Shown in pieces: positions 9,608 to 18,396 of a DNA stretch of 64,000 nt. A program made the translations under genes and the position numbers. Every line of letters starts with the position of its first letter. Position 1 is the stretch's first letter. Below the pieces are notes generated by a model that searched no databases, had not been told where the DNA came from, and saw only the letters and a list, made by a program, of their open reading frames with translations. The DNA is from Candidatus Nitrosopelagicus sp. (GTDB taxonomy: Archaea; Thermoproteota; Nitrososphaeria; Nitrososphaerales; Nitrosopumilaceae), in the NCBI GenBank assembly GCA_028344155.1, contig JAOMAI010000001.1:1-64000 (forward strand), given 5' to 3'.

Positions 9608-10011
9608 ATTAGATTTTTACCTGTAATTTGTATTGATTTGAAGATTTTAACTTCGTAATCACCTTCGTATACATTTACTGCATTATTTCCATCTAGGTTT
9701 CTTGCACGAAATTTGTATTCGTATGTACCATCTTCATTTACATTAGTTTGTGCAAAATGAACTGGTTCATCGTTTTGATAAATTTGAACAATTACAGGAT
9801 AACCTTCTGCATGATTTTCTATTGAACCTTCGACGAATGCCCATGGCATTGTATTATCAGAAGAAATTGACATTGGTACAACAGTTTTTGTTAGTTGTAC
9901 ACCATCATTTGTAGAAAGTACAGTTGTGTTAGAGTCAGCAAAGGATGGTGACATACCAATCATTGCAACTAGCACAAATAATCCAGCAAAAATTCCAATT
10001 TTTGTCTTCAT
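9604..10011 (-). CDS. Secreted protein of unknown function
   Basis: Signal peptide MKTKIGIFAGLFVLVAMIGMSPSFA; short Ig-like beta domain (YEYKFRARNLDGNNAVNVYEGDYEV). Confidence 0.65.
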   Translation of the reverse strand: MKTKIGIFAGLFVLVAMIGMSPSFADSNTTVLSTNDGVQLTKTVVPMSISSDNTMPWAFVEGSIENHAEGYPVIVQIYQNDEPVHFAQTNVNEDGTYEYKFRARNLDGNNAVNVYEGDYEVKIFKSIQITGKNLI

Positions 10012-10060
10012 TAAAAAAAATATTGCATCAATAATATATTAACATGACTGATAATTCATC

Positions 10061-10180
10061 ATGATGGAAATGGAAGAAAGTAAAAAGTGTGAATGTGAAT
10101 GTCACTTCGGAGGGGCAGAAAGCTGTCCCGGTTGTAAAAAGAACCATAATTTAGAATTCAAGTGTGAGCACTGTAAATAA
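10061..10180 (+). CDS. 39-aa Cys-rich zinc-ribbon-like mini-protein (not in ORF track)
   Basis: ATG-initiated ORF: MMEMEESKKCECECHFGGAESCPGCKKNHNLEFKCEHCK*; CxCxC, CxxC, CxxC motifs. Confidence 0.6.
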   Translation: MMEMEESKKCECECHFGGAESCPGCKKNHNLEFKCEHCK

Positions 10181-10183
10181 TAA

Positions 10184-10597
10184 TTATTTTTGTTGTGCTA
10201 ACATCTTTAGATTATAAATTTCTGCACGGATCGTTTCAATCTCAACTTTTGTCTTAAGATTCTCAATTTCATTTTTTAAGTGTGAAATTTCGTTATCTTT
10301 TGCGTCATGTATGTCAGAAAGATCTTTTTCTAAACCTAGTTTGTACGTAGTAATTTCTTTTTCTGTTAATTCATGGTTTTTTTTTTCATCATGAGAATGA
10401 TCTGCCCCATGATTGCGATCTGCTGCTAGCTGTGCAATCCATATTACAAATACCATAAACCACATGATTGGTACAGCCATTAAGAAAATGAATGAAAGTG
10501 ACGGTGCAAAGTCAACTAATGGGAAGTATAATCCAGTCAAAACGATCGCCCATACGCCTGAAACAAGCGTAGCGAGATGGTTTCTTACATAACCCAT
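10184..10597 (-). CDS. Membrane protein with C-terminal coiled coil, unknown function
   Basis: Two TM segments then heptad-rich ISHLKNEIENLKTKVEIETIRAEIYNLKML. Confidence 0.6.
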   Translation of the reverse strand: MGYVRNHLATLVSGVWAIVLTGLYFPLVDFAPSLSFIFLMAVPIMWFMVFVIWIAQLAADRNHGADHSHDEKKNHELTEKEITTYKLGLEKDLSDIHDAKDNEISHLKNEIENLKTKVEIETIRAEIYNLKMLAQQK

Positions 10598-10671
10598 TGT
10601 TGAACAAGAAAAATCTCCAAAATATAACGTTAATGGTAGATTTGGAACTAGATCAATATAGAAAAGGGGAA

Positions 10672-10944
10672 TTATTGCTCTGCAGTAACTTCTACAGTAG
10701 CAGTTGATGTTTTAGTATCAGATTGTAGTATTTGGATTTTTTCTAAAAGTTCATTTCTCAAATCACGAGCAACTCTTCTTACAGTTGGTCTTGGAACTCC
10801 TAATTCGTCAACGACTTTAGTATAGATGTCTTGTTTGTCTGTAATACCTTTATCAAGCAAAGAATTGATTGCTGCTTTGATTACAGTGCTTTGATTAGTA
10901 CGATTCACAAGGATCGTGTAATACTGATCTATATAAAATTTCAA
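10672..10944 (-). CDS. Small HTH-containing protein
   Basis: GITDKQDIYTKVVDELGVPRPTVRRVARDLRNEL helix-turn-helix pattern. Confidence 0.6.
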   Translation of the reverse strand: MKFYIDQYYTILVNRTNQSTVIKAAINSLLDKGITDKQDIYTKVVDELGVPRPTVRRVARDLRNELLEKIQILQSDTKTSTATVEVTAEQ

Positions 10945-11078
10945 TTGTCAAAATTATAGAAACGTCATTCGTAGTTTCATTAAAAAGAAATCGTCAGATT
11001 ATTACAACGATAAAAGGTTTTCATTGAAAAATAATTGTGATCAAAAGGTTATTATGATAATCGCATGTCGTTGCGACA

Positions 11079-11561
11079 TTGACTAGTGTAAATATAGAAA
11101 CCAATCATGGAAATATTTCATTTAACTTGTTACCAGAGTTAGCACCAGAAACTGTAAGGAGTTTTGTTAAATTAGCAAATGATGGATTTTATGATGGTAC
11201 ATTATTTCATAGAGTTATTCCTGGATTTATGATTCAAGGTGGAGACCCAAACACAAAAGATCTGAATAAAAAAAGTCAATGGGGAATGGGCGGACCAGGA
11301 TTCAATGTAAAAGCAGAATTTAGTACAAGATCACATTTAGAAGGAATTGTTTCAATGGCAAGAGCAACAGATCCTGATAGTGCAGGTTCACAATTTTTCA
11401 TAGTGACAAAAGATAGTACATTCTTAGATAGAGAATATACGGTATTTGGAGAGGTAACAGAAGGAATGGATGTTGCACATAAAATAGAAAGTCTTGATAG
11501 GGATGGAAATGACTGTCCTCATGAAGATGCAAAGATGCTCAAAGTTTCAATCAAAGAGTAA
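11079..11561 (+). CDS. Cyclophilin-type peptidyl-prolyl cis-trans isomerase, TTG start
   Basis: LFHRVIPGFMIQGGDPN, SMARATDPDSAGSQFFIV. Confidence 0.95.
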   Translation: MTSVNIETNHGNISFNLLPELAPETVRSFVKLANDGFYDGTLFHRVIPGFMIQGGDPNTKDLNKKSQWGMGGPGFNVKAEFSTRSHLEGIVSMARATDPDSAGSQFFIVTKDSTFLDREYTVFGEVTEGMDVAHKIESLDRDGNDCPHEDAKMLKVSIKE

Positions 11562-11565
11562 AACC

Positions 11566-12738
11566 TTGGAAAAGAAAATTTTATTGATAATATTTTCATT
11601 TGTATTAGTTTCAATTTCATCACAAGTGTATGCACAAGAAGAGTTAGGCGTAATGATTGAACAACAAACAATAATTTTTGAAGTAGGAAAGTATTCTAAC
11701 ACGCATGTCAAACACGTAATAGAAACTGGTGCATGGGGAACTGACAGGCCTAGAATAATCGAGATATTACCAGGTATGCATTCAAATTTGATGGTGGTAG
11801 ATGAAGATGGTGACAGATTAAATTTCTCACATGATGGAGAAACATTTGAAGAATCAAAATTTATAATTTTAAATCAAAAATTGGGTAATTATGATTTAGT
11901 TGCAGAATATGATTTAGACAACTATATGGAAAAAGAAAATGGACTATGGAAAAAGAAACTTTCATTTGACTTTGATGTACTAGTAATGTTTGATGGTGAC
12001 ATAGAATTAATTTTTGCAAACTCTAGGCCAATAGATGTTACAGATGCAAGAGGGATCAATTGTATAGGATGTAATTTAACAATAGAATATTTTGATGATA
12101 AAAAATTAATTACAAAAGAAATTTCAACAAGTGAAGGTAAATTTGAAATACAATTTTTATCAAATAATGAAATTTCGGAAATGGGATTTATTGAAGGAGG
12201 AGCACAAGTACTAAATTTTAGTGTAGAAGATAAAGATCAGTTACATATTTTAAAAATTCCTATCGAAAATTTTCTAAATCCATATGAAGTTTATTTTACT
12301 GTGGAAGATGATATTAGTTTAGATCAAATAGATAAAATTAGAAAAACAGAATTTTCTCAAGATGAAACTCATGTAAGTATATCTTTTAGAACAGTTGGTG
12401 AAGGAACTATTTCTATTGTTGGCGCAACACCAGAAGAACATCAAAAAAGATTAGAACAAATTGAAAATATGAAAGCAAACGAAGTAAAAAATGAGAAAGT
12501 AGAGGAAAAGAAAGGAATTGCGCTTCCAATACCTGGAACTAAAGCTGCTTCAGAATTATCTTCAGAATTTGGTCAAATGAATGAAGGGGGAAAAGAAAAC
12601 ACGCTGTCTTTTGCAGATGAATTAGAAAAAGGCCAAATACAAAATTCGGATAATAGTATGACAATTGTAGGAATTATTGTAGGACTAATTATTGTAGGAA
12701 TTATTAGCGGAGTTATTTTTAAACTAAAGAAAAACTAG
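11566..12738 (+). CDS. Surface/secreted protein with C-terminal TM anchor, unknown function
   Basis: In-frame TTG at 11566 gives a clean signal peptide (LEKKILLIIFSFVLVSISSQVYA); C-terminal TM IVGIIVGLIIVGIISGVIFKLKKN; the track's 11494 start overlaps the cyclophilin gene. Confidence 0.7.
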   Translation: MEKKILLIIFSFVLVSISSQVYAQEELGVMIEQQTIIFEVGKYSNTHVKHVIETGAWGTDRPRIIEILPGMHSNLMVVDEDGDRLNFSHDGETFEESKFIILNQKLGNYDLVAEYDLDNYMEKENGLWKKKLSFDFDVLVMFDGDIELIFANSRPIDVTDARGINCIGCNLTIEYFDDKKLITKEISTSEGKFEIQFLSNNEISEMGFIEGGAQVLNFSVEDKDQLHILKIPIENFLNPYEVYFTVEDDISLDQIDKIRKTEFSQDETHVSISFRTVGEGTISIVGATPEEHQKRLEQIENMKANEVKNEKVEEKKGIALPIPGTKAASELSSEFGQMNEGGKENTLSFADELEKGQIQNSDNSMTIVGIIVGLIIVGIISGVIFKLKKN

Positions 12739-12890
12739 TCGCCTTTTGAATCACAAGCACATCCTTCAAATTCATCAAATCTAGAATTACATAAAGGACA
12801 TTTGTCACCATATTCTACTTCCCATGCTTCTTTTCCAAATAGTTTGTAATGATCATCAATTTCTTTTGGAATTTCTTGTTTTTCATCCAT
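12735..12890 (-). CDS. 51-aa CxxC zinc-ribbon-like small protein (not in ORF track)
   Basis: MDEKQEIPKEIDDHYKLFGKEAWEVEYGDKCPLCNSRFDEFEGCACDSKGD*. Confidence 0.65.
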   Translation of the reverse strand: MDEKQEIPKEIDDHYKLFGKEAWEVEYGDKCPLCNSRFDEFEGCACDSKGD

Positions 12891-12945
12891 AGTATAATGT
12901 AATTCTCAAAGTATGTATAGATTATCTAGAATTAAACTTAGATTT

Positions 12946-13389
12946 TTAATTTGTTAGTAGTGCTTCTTTTGAAACATATTGATTTCTATCATCTACTGTA
13001 TTTTTTAGAAATTCTTTGTTAAATGCCATCTTTGTTAATGCAACGGACACATCAAATGGACTTGCAGTCCAACCATATTCAGACATTTGTGCAACTGTTT
13101 CACCGACAGTTTTTGGTTGGTCAAAGAAAGAATCTTTTTCTAAAATTCTTAACTTGTGTCTGATATCATCAACTGCAATTGTAGATGGTGATGAAAATTC
13201 AGGCTCATGGAATTCAGCATCTTCTAATGAGCTCATCACATCAGGTTGCGATCTTTCATTAAGTAATTGCTTTAGTGACTCAACTACCTCACCTACAGAA
13301 TCATTATCAACGTAAAAGTCCCTAGAATCAATCTCAATTTCATTAGGACCTTGTTTGATTCGGATTTTTGCCATATGTAATCTACGCAA
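12946..13389 (-). CDS. Conserved-looking protein of unknown function
   Basis: 147-aa ORF; likely start MAKIRIKQGPNEIEIDSRDFYVDNDSVGEVVESL. Confidence 0.6.
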   Translation of the reverse strand: MRRLHMAKIRIKQGPNEIEIDSRDFYVDNDSVGEVVESLKQLLNERSQPDVMSSLEDAEFHEPEFSSPSTIAVDDIRHKLRILEKDSFFDQPKTVGETVAQMSEYGWTASPFDVSVALTKMAFNKEFLKNTVDDRNQYVSKEALLTN

Positions 13390-13508
13390 ATATTGATTTA
13401 TTTTGCTAGCTCAAAGTAGCTTAGAGAGATAATCAAAAGATATACACAAATCATTAACAAGTAATTTTTTTGACAAGGGATTTATACATAATTTCTACTA
13501 AAAAATAC

Positions 13509-14402
13509 ATGTTAACGGTTTTTGGTTCAACTGCACTCGATACAATCAGAACACCAAAAAAAACTTTGAAAAATGTACTAGGCGGAGCAGCAACATTTGC
13601 AGCAGTATCAGCAAGTTTTTTCACAAAACCAGGATTAATTGCGGTTGTTGGTAGTGATTTTCCTAAGAAATATCATACAGTATTGAAAAATCATCTTGAT
13701 CTAAAAGGACTAACAGTTCTAAATGGAAAAACATTCAGATATGATGGTAAATATGATGCAACAATGAGTGTGCGTGAAACACTCAAAACAGAATTAAATG
13801 TATTAGCAGATTTTAAACCAAAAGTACCTGATGCATACAAAAAATCAGAATTTGTTTATCTAGCAAATAATGATCCAGAACAAAATGCAAAAATAATAAA
13901 AGAATTTGATAATGTAAAATTTTCAATGTGCGATACAATAGAATTTTGGATTGCAACAAAACGTAATGCTGTAATTAAAATGATAAAATCAGTGGACGCG
14001 GTAGTGATTAATGATGAAGAGGCAAAGTTACTCACAAAAGAAGATAATTTGATCAAATGTGCAAAAAAAATGATGAGTTGGGGAGCCAACTATGTTGTAA
14101 TTAAAAAAGGAGAACACGGTGCATTACTATTTCATGAAGATGTGATTTTTCCATCTGTCGGATTTTCATTAGAATCTGTCGTAGATCCAACAGGTGCAGG
14201 AGATTCTTTTGCAGGTGCAATGATTGGACACTTGGCTGCAAAAAATAAGACCAGTTTTTCTGAAATTAAAAAATCAATTATTTATGGAAATGTAATGGGA
14301 TCATTTGCTGTTGAAAAATATGGATTAGCGGGATTAACATCATTGAAGAAATCAGATATTTCAAAAAGAATAAGACAGTATGAAAAAATGATTACTTTTT
14401 GA
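13509..14402 (+). CDS. PfkB/ribokinase-family sugar kinase
   Basis: GGAATFAAVSASFF, VVDPTGAGDSFAGAMIGHLA; the internal ATG (MLTVFGSTALDT) is the likely start. Confidence 0.9.
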   Translation: MLTVFGSTALDTIRTPKKTLKNVLGGAATFAAVSASFFTKPGLIAVVGSDFPKKYHTVLKNHLDLKGLTVLNGKTFRYDGKYDATMSVRETLKTELNVLADFKPKVPDAYKKSEFVYLANNDPEQNAKIIKEFDNVKFSMCDTIEFWIATKRNAVIKMIKSVDAVVINDEEAKLLTKEDNLIKCAKKMMSWGANYVVIKKGEHGALLFHEDVIFPSVGFSLESVVDPTGAGDSFAGAMIGHLAAKNKTSFSEIKKSIIYGNVMGSFAVEKYGLAGLTSLKKSDISKRIRQYEKMITF

Positions 14403-14434
14403 AGAGTTATAGATAAGATTTTTTTTTATAAATC

Positions 14435-14767
14435 ATGGAAGATAGACTGGATTCAATTTTTTCTATGCAGAAAGGATTGGAAGATATGATGAATCTTGAC
14501 AGATATCCGAAAGATACTGAAGGTAAAGTATCTGCATTGTGTACTGCAATAATGCATGAAGCAGTAGAACTACAACGTACTACAAATTGGAAGTGGTGGA
14601 AGACGCCAACTGAATTTGATAAAGCAGAAGCAAGAGAAGAGCTGATAGACATTTGGCACTTTGTTGTTCAAGCATCACTTGAGCTAAACCTCACACCTGA
14701 CGATATCTTGAAAGAGTATGAGAGAAAAAATGAGATTAACAGGCAGAGACAGAAAGATGGTTACTAG
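14435..14767 (+). CDS. All-alpha NTP pyrophosphatase (dimeric dUTPase/MazG-like)
   Basis: HEAVELQ...EELIDIWHFVVQASLEL acidic ExxxE...ExxxD helices. Confidence 0.75.
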   Translation: MEDRLDSIFSMQKGLEDMMNLDRYPKDTEGKVSALCTAIMHEAVELQRTTNWKWWKTPTEFDKAEAREELIDIWHFVVQASLELNLTPDDILKEYERKNEINRQRQKDGY

Positions 14768-14825
14768 TTTCATCGTATAATGTGATTGAAATAATTTTAT
14801 AGTAGGTCTATTAAAAACCGATGAA

Positions 14826-15401
14826 ATGAAAGTTCGTCATCTACAAGAAAGTGATAAGCAATACAGAGTTTTTCTGTACATATTTTATGCTGCTTCTGCA
14901 ATGATGGTAACTATCATGATTTATGGAATGGTCATGATGATTGGCGAATGGCAAGAAACTGGATATTACGTAATGGGAGAAGTTTTAGTAAACACACATG
15001 TTCCATTTGAAAACTTTGCAAACCTCACTACATGGTTATCATTTGCATGTATAATTTCATGGTACTGTGTTTCAAGAATTGGTTGGAAAAGAACAGTTGG
15101 ATTACAATCATACAGAATGGCTTTACTACAACTAATGTTGTTAGGTTTTGCAGTAATTTGTTTATACGAAGTTTTATGGAGTTTTACAGTACTAAATGCA
15201 GAGATTACATCACAAATGGTAATTGATGGAACAACTCCAGATATAGACAAACTAGCGGTACACTATCCAGATCCAGATAGACCATGGAATTTAATATTTG
15301 CAACAAAAATTTGGTCTGTAGGATTTTTGATTAGTGCACATGCATTCTATTTGAGTACAAGACCTAGAAAATCAAAAGAAGAATTATTGCCTGAAGAGTA
15401 A
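14826..15401 (+). CDS. Integral membrane protein (about 4 TM), unknown function
   Basis: 191 aa with TM segments and conserved-looking HYPDPDRPWNLIFATKIWSVGF. Confidence 0.65.
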   Translation: MKVRHLQESDKQYRVFLYIFYAASAMMVTIMIYGMVMMIGEWQETGYYVMGEVLVNTHVPFENFANLTTWLSFACIISWYCVSRIGWKRTVGLQSYRMALLQLMLLGFAVICLYEVLWSFTVLNAEITSQMVIDGTTPDIDKLAVHYPDPDRPWNLIFATKIWSVGFLISAHAFYLSTRPRKSKEELLPEE

Positions 15402-15436
15402 TTTAGTAATAAAAATTTGATTTCGATTAAATATTC

Positions 15437-15841
15437 ATGAATGAGTATTCTTTTATGATATACTTAATCAATGAAAAAAAATATTCAATATTTCTTATTG
15501 CAATAATTGGTTCAATTGCAATCTTATCAATACCATTGATTTTGAATCAGGTTTTAGAAGGTGAACATTTACTTCATGTTGCAATTCATGAGATTGGTTT
15601 TGTTCTAGCAGCATTTTTGTCAATAATGGCAGGAATTGCGTACATGAAAACCAGAATTTCTAGAATGTTATTTTCTGCATTTGCATTTGGAGTTTTAGGA
15701 TTTGGACAAGCAGCTTACATGTATTCAGAAATTTTACAACCACATCCTGAGGAAGATATGTTTAGCGGGGGGGAAATTTTAGATATTTCGATATTAATTA
15801 TGACAGCATTATTCGCGGTCGGTGTTTTTTACAAACGATGA
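15437..15841 (+). CDS. Small integral membrane protein (4 TM), unknown function
   Basis: FLIAIIGSIAILSIPLIL...HEIGFVLAAFLSIMAGIAYM... Confidence 0.55.
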   Translation: MNEYSFMIYLINEKKYSIFLIAIIGSIAILSIPLILNQVLEGEHLLHVAIHEIGFVLAAFLSIMAGIAYMKTRISRMLFSAFAFGVLGFGQAAYMYSEILQPHPEEDMFSGGEILDISILIMTALFAVGVFYKR

Positions 15842-15941
15842 ATCTAATAATATACATTTAATATTTTCTAGAAATTTATAATAAAAAAATTATAAAAATG
15901 GATTTATATTCTAAGAAATGAGAAGGAGAATAGAGAAATAA

Positions 15942-16436
15942 TTGGATAGAAGAAAAACTGTTTTAGAAATTGTAAATAAAAATCCCGGAATCAGATTTAA
16001 TGAAATAATGAGAGTTTCAAACATTAGAAATGGTACATTAAGTCATTATGTAAAAAAATTAGAAGATGAAAAAATTATAGAACTGGAAAGAACACCAAGA
16101 GTGACACGCCTATATCCTGCAGGAATATCAGCTGAAGAAGCTAAAATTTGCAAATATATGACAAAATCAAGCCAAAAAAAATTAATTTTATTTTTACTTA
16201 AGAAAGGAACCGCTACATCACTTGAAATTAGAGATTTTATCAAAAAATCACCTTCAGTGGTATCTGTTAATCTAAATGAATTATTCAAAGAAAAGATTAT
16301 TGAAAAACAATATGATATACCTTCAAACAAGTATTCATTAAGAAATCCTGAACAGATAGAAGGAATATTGAATGAATATTATCCAGAAACAATTGATAAA
16401 ATTACAAACAATACAATAGAAATGTTAGATTTTTAG
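15942..16436 (+). CDS. Winged-helix transcriptional regulator with two wHTH units
   Basis: NPGIRFNEIMRVSNIRNGTLSHYVKKLEDEKII ... GTATSLEIRDFIKKSPSVVSVNLNELFKEKII; TTG/GTG-type start. Confidence 0.75.
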   Translation: MDRRKTVLEIVNKNPGIRFNEIMRVSNIRNGTLSHYVKKLEDEKIIELERTPRVTRLYPAGISAEEAKICKYMTKSSQKKLILFLLKKGTATSLEIRDFIKKSPSVVSVNLNELFKEKIIEKQYDIPSNKYSLRNPEQIEGILNEYYPETIDKITNNTIEMLDF

Positions 16437-16530
16437 TGTGTAATAGAAAATAGACATCGACAAATTTTATCATATAATTATAAAAATTAATACAATACTT
16501 TATAGATAAACAAAAGAAAAATCTGTTAAA

Positions 16531-17577
16531 ATGGATGTTGCGGAAAAAGTAGAACTAATCAAAAGACCACCTACAAAAGAAATAGTAAAAGATGAAGCAG
16601 AGTTAATTGAACTTTTAAACACAAACTCAAAACCAAAGCACTACATTGGATTAGAGATCTCTGGATTTTTACATCTTGGAAGTTTAATCAGCACAGGTTT
16701 TAAAATTAATGATTTCATGAAAGCAGGAATTGATTGTACTGTATTTTTAGCAGACTGGCACACTTTGATTAATGATAAACTTGGTGGAAATTTAGAGACA
16801 ATTTCTAAGGTTTCAAAATATTATGCAGATGCATTTCGATTAGTTTGTCCAGGTGTAAACATTGTAATGGGTACAGAGCTTTATGATTCAAAAAAAGAGT
16901 ATTGGGCAGAGCTTGTGAAATTTACAAAACATATGACACTTGCAAGAACAATGCGTACACTAACAATTATGGGGAGATCAGAAAATGAAGATAAAATTGA
17001 TTTAGCAAAATTACTATATCCACCAATGCAGGCAGCAGACATTCACTCTTTAGATTTAGACATTGTTCACGCAGGAATGGACCAACGAAAAATTCACATG
17101 CTAGTAAGAGAAATTTTTCCAAAAATGAAATGGAAGGTTCCAGTTGCTGTACATCATTCATTGTTACCAGGATTAACACAACCAAAAGGTGATGCCACAA
17201 CAGAACCAGGAAAAATGAGTAAATCAGATCCAAATTCTGGAATTTTTATACACAATTCTGATGATGAGATTACAAAGAAGATTAGAAAAGGCTGGTGCGA
17301 AGAAGGATTAACAGAGAATAATCCAGTCTTGGAACTTGCAAGACAAATTGTATTTCACGAATATGATTCAATATCAATAGAAAGACCCGAAAAATTTGGA
17401 GGAAACATAACATACAATTCGTATGAAGAGTTAGAGGCAGATTTTGCACAAAAGAATTTACACCCAGGTGATTTGAAAAATACAGTAGGAGAATACATGG
17501 TGAAAATTATTGCTCCTATTAGAGATAAAATTTCATTAAGTAATGAATTGTTTGAATTAATTAAAAATAGTCACTAG
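16531..17577 (+). CDS. tyrS: Tyrosyl-tRNA synthetase
   Basis: KHYIGLEISGFLHLGSL (HIGH-like), KMSKSDPNSGIFI (KMSKS); class I aaRS; Tyr over Trp by overall similarity to archaeal TyrRS. Confidence 0.88.
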   Translation: MDVAEKVELIKRPPTKEIVKDEAELIELLNTNSKPKHYIGLEISGFLHLGSLISTGFKINDFMKAGIDCTVFLADWHTLINDKLGGNLETISKVSKYYADAFRLVCPGVNIVMGTELYDSKKEYWAELVKFTKHMTLARTMRTLTIMGRSENEDKIDLAKLLYPPMQAADIHSLDLDIVHAGMDQRKIHMLVREIFPKMKWKVPVAVHHSLLPGLTQPKGDATTEPGKMSKSDPNSGIFIHNSDDEITKKIRKGWCEEGLTENNPVLELARQIVFHEYDSISIERPEKFGGNITYNSYEELEADFAQKNLHPGDLKNTVGEYMVKIIAPIRDKISLSNELFELIKNSH

Positions 17578-18359
17578 TTTTTAATTTCTGGTTCTTCAAG
17601 ATTATACTTTGATTTGTAACCACGTGGGTTAATCATTAAATCCTTAAAGTTGTATGTCGATGAGTTGCCAACAATCACAGTACTAGTCATTCCTAATTGC
17701 TCTTCATAATTTTCCATGTGTTCTAAATCAGTCATAATTACAGTTTCAGTTTCTCTGTATGCTCCTTTAATTATTGCAACAGGTGTTGTTGGTTTTCTAT
17801 GTTTTAGTAATATCTTTCGAGTATCTTGCAACTGATGAATTCTTTTCTTACTTGCAGGATTGTAAATTACTAAAACAAAGTCTCCTTGTGCAGCAGCCTC
17901 TACTCTTTTTACTATAATTTCCCACGGAACCATCAGATCACTCATACTACAAACTGCAAAGTCTGTCATTAATGGAGAACCAATTATACTTGCACAAGAG
18001 TTCAATGCAGAGACTCCAGGAATTAATTCAACATGCAAACCACTTTTTGGGTCCCAACCAGATTCTGCAAGTACTTCAAAAATTAATCCAGCCATTCCAT
18101 AAATTCCAGGATCACCGCTTGAAACAAGTGATACAATTTTTCCCTCTTTAGCTAAATCAATACATTGATGTGCACGTTCTACTTCTTGGGTCATTGCATA
18201 ACTATGAATTTCTTTTCCTTGAATCAAATCTTGAACTAAATCGACATAAGTTGTGTAACCAACTATAGTATCACTTTCTTCAATAACCTGTTTTGCTCGA
18301 AATGTCATATGATCGTTATTACCTGGACCAACTCCAACAATGTACAGTTTACCTTCCAT
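17574..18359 (-). CDS. cobJ: Cobalt-precorrin-3B/precorrin-3B C17-methyltransferase
   Basis: LYIVGVGPGNNDHMTFRAKQVIEESDTIVGYTTYVDLV; SSGDPGIYGMAGL; VIYNPASKKR. Confidence 0.9.
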   Translation of the reverse strand: MEGKLYIVGVGPGNNDHMTFRAKQVIEESDTIVGYTTYVDLVQDLIQGKEIHSYAMTQEVERAHQCIDLAKEGKIVSLVSSGDPGIYGMAGLIFEVLAESGWDPKSGLHVELIPGVSALNSCASIIGSPLMTDFAVCSMSDLMVPWEIIVKRVEAAAQGDFVLVIYNPASKKRIHQLQDTRKILLKHRKPTTPVAIIKGAYRETETVIMTDLEHMENYEEQLGMTSTVIVGNSSTYNFKDLMINPRGYKSKYNLEEPEIKN

Positions 18360-18396
18360 GAAAATTGAAGATTGTTTGAATAATTTATCCCTTATC

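Noticed and set aside
11494-11565. N-terminal extension of the 414-aa ORF inside the cyclophilin gene
   Set aside because: Out-of-frame with cyclophilin; the in-frame TTG at 11566 directly precedes a signal peptide.
14826-15401. AmoC or another core ammonia monooxygenase subunit
   Set aside because: Sequence does not resemble archaeal AmoC as I know it and no amoA/amoB is in the window.
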